Shown here piece by piece: positions 31,733-37,053 of a stretch of 37,053 nt of DNA. Source of the DNA: JBGYPP01 sp041838515 (GTDB lineage Bacteria; Bacillota; Clostridia; Lachnospirales; Lachnospiraceae); contig JBGYPP010000056.1 of the NCBI GenBank assembly GCA_041838515.1, positions 1 through 37,053 of the forward strand, given 5' to 3'. The notes under the pieces were generated by a model. That model was not told the origin of the DNA. It worked only from the letters and a program-made list of their open reading frames with translations, and made no database searches. Within the stretch, counting starts at the first letter, position 1. Every line of letters starts with the position of its first letter. The position numbers were made by a program, and so were the translations under genes.

Positions 31733-31779
31733 AAATCCCCCCGCAGCTAGGGCGCATAAGCCTGCTGCGGGGGGATTTT
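31733..31779. terminator. Terminator between binding protein gene and DUF1292 gene
   Basis: AATCCCCCCGCAG (about 31734-31746) pairs with CTGCGGGGGGATT (31765-31777), followed by TTTT. An A-rich flank on the other side lets it serve the convergent minus-strand gene too. Confidence 0.9.
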
Positions 31780-31798
31780 CTGTGGAGGGCTTCCGGCC

Positions 31799-32143
31799 TT
31801 ACTCCTCCTCGTCCTCTACCAGCTCGTCAAATTCCACGCTGTCCAGGTACTCGTCAAAGGCCTCGGCCACCTTTTCGTATTCTGCATCTTCCTCGATGGG
31901 CGCCAGCTCAGGATCCTCCTCGGGCTTGTCCGGATTTTCCGTATACCGGTACAGCCATACCTCGCCATCCTCGTTCTCCCCATTCTCATCCATGGGGAGC
32001 AGGGCGATATATTCCTGCCCATCCACCTCCAGTATGGTGATGATCTCGCAGGTCACATTTTCGCCGTTGTCCAATTCCAATTCAACGGTAATCTCCTCCT
32101 CATTGCAGCCGCAGCCGTCCTGTCCACAGCAATTCTTGCCCAT
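31799..32143 (-). CDS. DUF1292 domain protein
   Basis: 114 residues on the minus strand from ATG 32143, which has an SD GGGAGGT (32157-32151). N-terminus is cysteine-rich (MGKNCCGQDGCGCNEEE), then the DUF1292 core: ITVELELDNGENVTCEIIT and ILEVDGQEYIALLP, ending in a strongly acidic tail. DUF1292 (YrzB type) usually sits in the alaS-ruvX neighbourhood in Bacillota; here it stands alone, far from alaS. Function is unknown. The cysteine cluster suggests metal binding, which is inference. Two hairpins lie in its leader (GCCCGG/CCGGGC at 32165-32180, AAAGCC/GGCTTT at 32191-32219). Confidence 0.88.
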   Translation of the reverse strand: MGKNCCGQDGCGCNEEEITVELELDNGENVTCEIITILEVDGQEYIALLPMDENGENEDGEVWLYRYTENPDKPEEDPELAPIEEDAEYEKVAEAFDEYLDSVEFDELVEDEEE

Positions 32144-32261
32144 GTATATACCTCCCGTTCTCCTGCCCGGTCCTCCGGGCGAAATATGCCAAAGCCAACC
32201 GCCCGGTGAGGGCGGCTTTCCTCCCAATGATAGCGCCAAATGTTTTTTTCGGCAACTAGGA

Positions 32262-32290
32262 TTTACAGTACCTTGGAAAAAACGTATAAT
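32262..32290 (+). promoter_or_regulatory. Promoter of the GlgX-like gene
   Basis: TTTACA (32262-32267), a 17-base spacer, TATAAT (32285-32290), about 39 bases before the ATG at 32329. Confidence 0.78.
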
Positions 32291-32328
32291 GAAAATATGG
32301 GATTCATAAAGAAAAAAGGGGGTCATCA

Positions 32329-34182
32329 ATGGAATTGCGAAGCGGTATTTTGCCAGATGCGGCCCTCTCTCTGGGGGCTGCTCGGGCAGACGGCCCCTAT
32401 GGCCGAGGTGTAGTCTTTGCCGCGCTGGTCCACTCCACCCGGACCGTAGGCGGTTTGGCGCTTAGCCGTCCCGCTGAGGGCGGCGTTGTTTTGTACGCCG
32501 GCAGACGGCGCTGGACCATACCCTTTGCCGGACGGCGGGGGGATATGGCCTATGTCTATGCGGCCGGAGGGCCTTTGGATGGCTGTTTTTCTTATGCTTT
32601 TTACGATGGCGAGGGCAGGGAGTATCCGGATCCCCATGCCCGGGGCCTGTTGCCGGCAGGCCGTTATGGCGAGCCTATAAGCCCCAGGAGCCTGCGCGCA
32701 TATATGCCCTCGGAGGAATTTTCCTGGGAGGGGGAGGAAAGGCCTGACCATAGCTATGGCCAGACCTTTGGGTATTTGATCCATGTGCGGGGATTTACCA
32801 AGCACTCTTCCTCCAAGGTGGCCCATCCCGGCACCTTTTCCGGATTGACGGAGAAGATACCCTATCTGCAAAGCCTGGGAGTTACCACCGTGGAGCTGCA
32901 GCCGGCCTATGCCTTTGTGGAAGCCGGGCTGCCGGAGGATGAGGCCGGAGGGGGGTCAGTTCCCGGAGGAACCGCCGGACTCAATTACTGGGGGTATACA
33001 GAGGGGTATTATTTTGCACCTCATCCCCATTATGTGGCCGGAGAGGATGCCGCCTGGGAATTTTGCTCCATGGTAAAGGCTCTGCACCTGGCGGGTATAG
33101 AATTGATTATGCAGATGTACTTTCCCAAGGCATATCCGCTGTGGAAGCAGCAGGAGGCGCTGGCATTCTGGGTGCGCCGTTACCATGTGGACGGATTCAG
33201 GCTGCTGGGGGAGGGCGCGTCGGTGTACGGCCTGGCGGACTATCCCTATCTGGAGGGGGCCAAGCTTTGGTTCGGTTATTTCGGAGAGGGGGCGCCCATG
33301 GGCAGCCGCCACGCTTTGTACAATGGGGAATTTTGCCGGGATATGCGCCGCTTTCTCAAGGGGGATGGGGACATGCTGCCGGCTGTTGCGGGGCATATGC
33401 GGGGCAGGGACTGCGGTCAGGTGCATTATCTGTCGAATTTTGAGGGATTTACCCTCTGGGATATGCTCAGCTATGACCACAAGCACAATGAGGCCAATGG
33501 GGAGGAGGGCCGGGACGGAACGGATTTCAATGACAGCTGGAATTGCGGGGCCGAAGGGGAGAGCCGAAAGAAGTCCGTCCGGCAGCTGCGGCTGCGGCAG
33601 TATAAGAATGCGCTGTGCCTGCTCTTTTTTGCCCCGGGAGCGCCCTTGATTTTTATGGGGGACGAGTGGGGCAATACCCAGATGGGCAATAATAACCCCT
33701 ATTGCCAGGACAATGCCACGGCCTGGCTGGATTGGCGCCGGGCGAAAGCCTATGGGGAGCTGACGGATTTTTTGCGCCTGGTGGCTGGACTTCGCCGCCG
33801 CCATGGCATATTTCGCATGGATAGGGCATTTCGCATGATGGACAGCCTCTCCTGCGGGTATCCGGACCTTTCCTTTCACTCGGAGCAGGCCTGGAGGCCC
33901 CAGATGGAGTCCTTCCGCCGTCATATTGGCATATTATATGCCGGAATTTATGCTCCCCAAAAGGATGATATGTTCTATTTGGGCTTGAATATGCACTGGA
34001 TAGAAAATACCCTGGCCCTGCCCAAGCCGCCGCCCGGCAAGCTGTGGAGGGTGGAATTGGATACGGCGGGCATATTGGCCCGGGGCTGGCAGCCGGGCAG
34101 GACCATGGGGCTGCATCCCCGCAGCGCAGTCCTGCTAAGGGCTGCAGAGGAGGAGGGCCATGGGCTTTTGGAAACACCTTAG
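32329..34182 (+). CDS. GlgX/isoamylase-like GH13 protein lacking catalytic residues
   Basis: 617 residues with a GH13 debranching-enzyme layout: CBM48-like N-terminus (1-140), barrel start GYLIHVRGFTKH, and LGVTTVELQPAYAF, AGLNYWGY, HNEANGEEGRDGTD, FNDSWNCG and MGDEWGNTQMGNNNPYCQDN. The four catalytic regions are altered: region I DVVYNH is QMYFPK (262-267); region II GFRFD is GFRLL, so the nucleophile Asp is Leu293; region III EPWD is KLWF (Glu is Lys312); region IV HDG is FEG (F371, E372). It should therefore not hydrolyse glycosidic bonds by the GH13 mechanism, and a glycan-binding or regulatory role is plausible but unproven. Own promoter; the 3' end overlaps the DUF5662 gene by 23 bases. 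Confidence 0.85.
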   Translation: MELRSGILPDAALSLGAARADGPYGRGVVFAALVHSTRTVGGLALSRPAEGGVVLYAGRRRWTIPFAGRRGDMAYVYAAGGPLDGCFSYAFYDGEGREYPDPHARGLLPAGRYGEPISPRSLRAYMPSEEFSWEGEERPDHSYGQTFGYLIHVRGFTKHSSSKVAHPGTFSGLTEKIPYLQSLGVTTVELQPAYAFVEAGLPEDEAGGGSVPGGTAGLNYWGYTEGYYFAPHPHYVAGEDAAWEFCSMVKALHLAGIELIMQMYFPKAYPLWKQQEALAFWVRRYHVDGFRLLGEGASVYGLADYPYLEGAKLWFGYFGEGAPMGSRHALYNGEFCRDMRRFLKGDGDMLPAVAGHMRGRDCGQVHYLSNFEGFTLWDMLSYDHKHNEANGEEGRDGTDFNDSWNCGAEGESRKKSVRQLRLRQYKNALCLLFFAPGAPLIFMGDEWGNTQMGNNNPYCQDNATAWLDWRRAKAYGELTDFLRLVAGLRRRHGIFRMDRAFRMMDSLSCGYPDLSFHSEQAWRPQMESFRRHIGILYAGIYAPQKDDMFYLGLNMHWIENTLALPKPPPGKLWRVELDTAGILARGWQPGRTMGLHPRSAVLLRAAEEEGHGLLETP

Positions 34183-34735
34183 AACCATATGTATGCACAA
34201 GTGGCTGGTGGCCCAGGGCTGCTTTAAGGTGGGTTTGTACTGGCAGGGCATAGTCCACGACCTGTCCAAATTTTCCCCTGTGGAGTTCTGGGTGGGTGTG
34301 CGTTATTTTCAGGGCAACCGCAGCCCCAACAATGCGGAGCGTGAGGAAAAAGGGTATTCCGCCGCCTGGCTGCACCACAAGGGGCGTAACAAGCACCACT
34401 ATGAATATTGGATAGATTACAGCTTTAAGGATGCGGACAAGCATCCCTGGGGCATGATACCCGTTCCCATGCCCAATAGGTATATTGCAGAGATGCTGAT
34501 GGATAGGATAGCCGCCTGCAAGACCTACCAGGGGCCGGCGTATACGGACAGCTCCCCCTTGGATTATTATTATCTGGGAACGGATAAGGCTCCCCTGCAC
34601 CCCTATACCCGCCAGGTGCTTTTGGGATTGCTGGAGATGCTGGCCAAGGAGGGAGAGGCGGCCACCTTTGCCTATATACGCAGCCATTTGCTGGCGCCGG
34701 GCAGCAGGGAGGCCGATTCCGGCCAGACGGAATAA
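34160..34735 (+). CDS. DUF5662 family protein
   Basis: 191 residues. Recognised by MHKWLVAQGCFKVGLYWQG, IVHDLSKFSPVEFW, then WLHHKGRNKHHYEYW. The spaced histidines and aspartate (HDLSKF, HHKGRNKHHYE) look like an all-helical metal-binding, HD-like arrangement, but the biochemical function is unknown to me. It starts at ATG 34160, inside the end of the upstream GlgX-like gene in a different frame, so translational coupling is likely. A 78-base gap separates it from the next gene. Confidence 0.82.
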   Translation: MGFWKHLRTICMHKWLVAQGCFKVGLYWQGIVHDLSKFSPVEFWVGVRYFQGNRSPNNAEREEKGYSAAWLHHKGRNKHHYEYWIDYSFKDADKHPWGMIPVPMPNRYIAEMLMDRIAACKTYQGPAYTDSSPLDYYYLGTDKAPLHPYTRQVLLGLLEMLAKEGEAATFAYIRSHLLAPGSREADSGQTE

Positions 34736-34813
34736 GCGGGGCGGGCATTGTCAAAGGGCCGGATGGGTAAATGCCGGCAGTAGATCTGTACTTTTAGTCC
34801 AATGGAGGGAGAG

Positions 34814-35881
34814 ATGGCAAAGAAGCAAAAAGACCGTTATGTGGCATATGTATCCAGCTATACCCAAGGCAGCCGCCATGGCATCAGGATATTCCACGTG
34901 GATCTGGATCTGGGGCGCTTTATTCCCAAGGCAAAGGTGGAGATACGCAATTCCTCCTATGCCTGTGTGTCCCACAATGGCCGTTTCCTGTATTCCATCA
35001 CTGACAGCGGTGTGGAGTCATACAACATACTGGCCGATGGCGGTCTGGAGCTGATCAATTTCGCCACCATCAATGGCATGCGGGGATGTTACATAGCCAC
35101 GGATTATGCGGACAAATACCTCTTTGTGTCCGGATACCATGATGGCAAGCTGACAGTGCTGGCCCTGGCGGAGGACGGCTCCATAGGTGAGATTACTGAG
35201 GAGATATTCCACAAGGGCATAGGCTCTCTGGCGGAGCGGAATTTCCGCCCCCATATCACCTGCGCCCGCATGACTAGGGACAACAAGTACCTGCTGGTGG
35301 CGGACCAGGGCATGGATTATGTCAATGTCTACCGTCTGGACCACCGCAGCGGCAAGCTCAAATTGGCGGATGTGCTGCGTAGTGACATGGAGTCCGCGCC
35401 CCGCCATATCAAACTCTCCCAGGACGGCCGCTTTGTCTATGTGCTGCACGAGTGGAAGAGTTATATAGACGTTTACGAATACAAGGATGAGAAGCCCCTG
35501 CCAAAATTTGAAAAACTGCAGACCATATCCACTCTGGCGGAGAAAAGCAAGAATTCTGCGGCCTGCGCCTTTGCCTTTTCGGCGGATTCCAATTACCTGA
35601 TCGCCTCCAACGCCGGGGAGAATACAGTGATCATTTATAAGGTAGACCAAGCCAGCGGCCTGTTGTCTCCGCTGCTCTGCCTGCCCATTAGCGGCGAATA
35701 TCCCAAGGATGTGGACATCTTCCCCAATAACCGTTTTGTGGTGGCCTCCAATAACGAGTCCAATACGCTGACCTTCTTTTCTGTGGATCTGGAAAAGGGC
35801 CTGATTGTGATGAACGGCCCTGCGCTGGAAGTGCCTACGCCGAATTGCCTGGTGTTTCACAGGCTTCGGGATGAGGACTGA
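34814..35881 (+). CDS. Lactonase-family beta-propeller protein (Pgl/YkgB-like)
   Basis: 355 residues from ATG 34814, SD GGAGG just upstream; the ATG at 34802 overlaps that SD. Repeating blade segments are seen: YACVSHNGRFLYSI, GCYIATDYADKYLFVSGYHDG, ITCARMTRDNKYLLVADQG, HIKLSQDGRFVYVLHEW, FAFSADSNYLIASNAGENT and FPNNRFVVASNNESNT. This is the seven-bladed propeller of the 6-phosphogluconolactonase (lactonase, PF10282-type) family. Real substrates vary, so lactonase activity is not certain. It is probably cotranscribed with the two preceding genes, and a bidirectional terminator follows. Confidence 0.85.
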   Translation: MAKKQKDRYVAYVSSYTQGSRHGIRIFHVDLDLGRFIPKAKVEIRNSSYACVSHNGRFLYSITDSGVESYNILADGGLELINFATINGMRGCYIATDYADKYLFVSGYHDGKLTVLALAEDGSIGEITEEIFHKGIGSLAERNFRPHITCARMTRDNKYLLVADQGMDYVNVYRLDHRSGKLKLADVLRSDMESAPRHIKLSQDGRFVYVLHEWKSYIDVYEYKDEKPLPKFEKLQTISTLAEKSKNSAACAFAFSADSNYLIASNAGENTVIIYKVDQASGLLSPLLCLPISGEYPKDVDIFPNNRFVVASNNESNTLTFFSVDLEKGLIVMNGPALEVPTPNCLVFHRLRDED

Positions 35882-35911
35882 GCAGAGGGGCTGTTTGGTG
35901 AGGATTTTAGC

Positions 35912-35946
35912 AAAAGCCGCCGGGCCAAGGCGCCGGCGGCTTTGTA
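35912..35946. terminator. Bidirectional terminator between lactonase gene and aroC
   Basis: AAAGCCGCCGG (35913-35923) pairs perfectly with CCGGCGGCTTT (35933-35943) around a 9-base loop. It can act in both directions for the convergent genes. Confidence 0.85.
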
Positions 35947-36004
35947 TTGTTTGATCACCGGATGGCGGCGCGGCAGGGCTGAGGATGCCTGCCGGGGCGG
36001 AGGC

Positions 36005-36919
36005 TTATCTCCGGTACATATTCTCCAGATATTCCATGCGGCTGCCCATATTGGCCAGCAGCGCATCGGCCAGAGTCAGGGCGGCCATGGCCTCTACCAC
36101 CACCACTGCCCGGGGAACGATAACGGGATCGTGGCGGCCTATGGTCTGTACTTTGATGGGCCGGCCATCCTGGGTGACGGTTTCCTGCTCCTTGAATATG
36201 GAGGAGGTGGGCTTGACATGGGCCCGCAGGATGATGGCATCGCCGTCGCTGATGCCGCCCAGTATGCCGCCGGCATGGTTGGTCTTTTTGATCATGCGGC
36301 CCTGGGAAATGCTGTAAGCATCGTTGTTTTCGCTGCCTCTGCGGCCGGTCACCTGTATGCCGTCGCCTATCTCCACTGCCTTGACTGCGCCTATGGACAT
36401 CATAGCCCTGGCCAGCTCGGCATCCAATTTATCGAACACGGGTTCTCCAAGCCCGGCGGGCGCGCCCAGAATGCGGCATTCTATCACGCCGCCCAGGGAG
36501 TCGTGTTGGGCCATGGCGGCGGCCAGCAGTTCCTGTGCCGCCTGATCCGCCTGGGGATCCGGCATGGCTGTGGGCGCCTGTAGGCGGTATTCCGGGTCAA
36601 AGCGGCTGGGATCTATGCGGACTGTACCCAGGGATAGCGTGTACGCTTCCACCTCTATGCCCAGGTGGGAGAGGATTTTCTTGGCTATGGCGCCGGCGGC
36701 AACCCGGCCTGTGGTTTCTCTGCCGGAGGAGCGGCCTCCGCCCCGGTAATCCCTAAAGCCGTATTTGGCGTCAAAGCTGTGGTCGGCGTGTCCCGGCCGG
36801 TAGTAATGCGCTATATGGGAATAATCCTTGGAAATCTGCCGCAAATTGCGTATGATAAGGGAGATGGGCATGCCCGTGGTCAGGCCCTCAAACGTGCCGG
36901 ATAGGATTTCCACCCCATC
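36005..36919 (-). pseudogene. aroC: Chorismate synthase, body (all but the N-terminus), minus strand
   Basis: Chorismate synthase makes chorismate from EPSP using reduced FMN. The minus strand here encodes VDGVEILSGTFEGLTTGMP, then RPGHADHSFDAKYGFRDYRGG, GRSSGRETTGRVAAGAIAK, MSIGAVKAVEIGDG, GSENND, TNHAGGILGGISDGDAI and GRHDPVIVPRAVVVVEAM, and stops at TAA (36007-36005): a full C-terminal 305 residues. Reading continues open to an ATG at 37030, but that stretch (SHRGSPAGTPSTTTPM) is merely the antisense of the AroC N-terminus and is not AroC. The true N-terminal coding lies on the opposite strand from about 36918. As shown, no intact aroC can be read. Confidence 0.85.
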
Positions 36920-37053
36920 CACTTTTGGCAAATTTTTCCGCATCACCACCTGGGGTGAATCCCACGGCAAGGCCATGGGCGTGGTGGTGGACGGCGTTCC
37001 CGCCGGACTGCCCCTGTGCGAGGCAGACATACAGCCTCTGCTGGACCGCCGCA
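36918..37053 (+). pseudogene. aroC: Chorismate synthase N-terminus, inverted onto the plus strand (runs off window)
   Basis: On the plus strand, codons from 36918 encode STFGKFFRITTWGESHG, then KAMGVVVDGVPAGLPLC and EADIQPLLDRR to the window edge. This is the standard AroC start, with the GESHG motif holding an active-site histidine and FMN/phosphate contacts. No ATG or SD precedes it in frame: the bases before 36918 belong to the minus-strand body. Family alignment places this segment immediately before the body, yet it lies in reverse orientation. CCATCCAC (36915-36922) at the junction could be part of both the N-terminal start and, as GTGGATGG, the body, consistent with a flip at a short inverted repeat or with a chimeric assembly. 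Confidence 0.8.

Noticed and set aside
31671..32309. Ser-rich plus-strand ORF
   Set aside because: It is the antisense shadow of the acidic DUF1292 gene, crosses a terminator and has no SD.
36920..37030. Minus-strand N-terminus for AroC from ATG 37030
   Set aside because: The predicted residues are the antisense of the true AroC N-terminus and show no AroC similarity.

Overview
The window reads as chromosomal DNA of a low-to-mid GC-relative Bacillota, most likely an anaerobic Clostridia member. Evidence: a single-chain glycyl-tRNA synthetase, the classic Bacillota order ylxM-ffh-rpsP-khpA-rimM-trmD, a YjfB-type small motility-associated protein, FeoA-FeoA-FeoB ferrous iron uptake, strong SD sequences with canonical TTGACA/TATAAT promoters, and many intrinsic terminators. 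Isoleucine is very often encoded by ATA and arginine by AGG despite the GC-rich sequence. No rRNA, tRNA, CRISPR array, prophage or transposase was seen. I cannot name the species.

Layout. (1) 1-498: 3' end of a DprA-like gene, its linker made of fifteen 15-bp repeats. (2) 528-5468: rho, then dapA-dapB-PTS EIIC-like membrane protein, with a large stem-loop element between dapA and dapB. (3) 5502-5917: yajC as its own promoter-to-terminator unit. (4) 6032-14334: one long run leuB-ilvD-ilvB-L,D-transpeptidase-serC-serA, making branched-chain amino acid and serine precursors with a cell-wall enzyme inside it. (5) 14350-15438: a small acidic protein on the minus strand and a divergent lipoprotein. 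(6) 15454-20834: glyS-alaS-uridine phosphorylase-cytidine deaminase, ending at a strong terminator, followed by a 60/61-bp tandem array. (7) 21204-24034: feoA-feoA-feoB behind a promoter carrying a DtxR-like palindrome; a membrane acyltransferase-like gene converges on feoB and overlaps it by 68 bp. (8) 24904-30151: yjfB, then the SRP/ribosome-maturation cluster. It contains an 83-bp tandem array grown from the 3' end of khpA and a TrmD fused to a GNAT acetyltransferase domain. (9) 30255-35943: orphan sugar-type ABC binding lipoprotein, a DUF1292 protein (minus strand), a GlgX-like protein that has lost its catalytic residues, DUF5662, and a lactonase-family beta-propeller. (10) 36005-37053: chorismate synthase split onto opposite strands.

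The most unusual points are: the N-terminal part of aroC lying inverted relative to its body; the TrmD-GNAT fusion with an altered catalytic motif; the catalytically dead GlgX-like protein overlapping DUF5662; and the khpA-derived array whose copies differ only at third codon positions within the coding part. Both window ends fall in structures that commonly break assemblies (a tandem repeat and an inverted junction), so the terminal observations need read-level confirmation.
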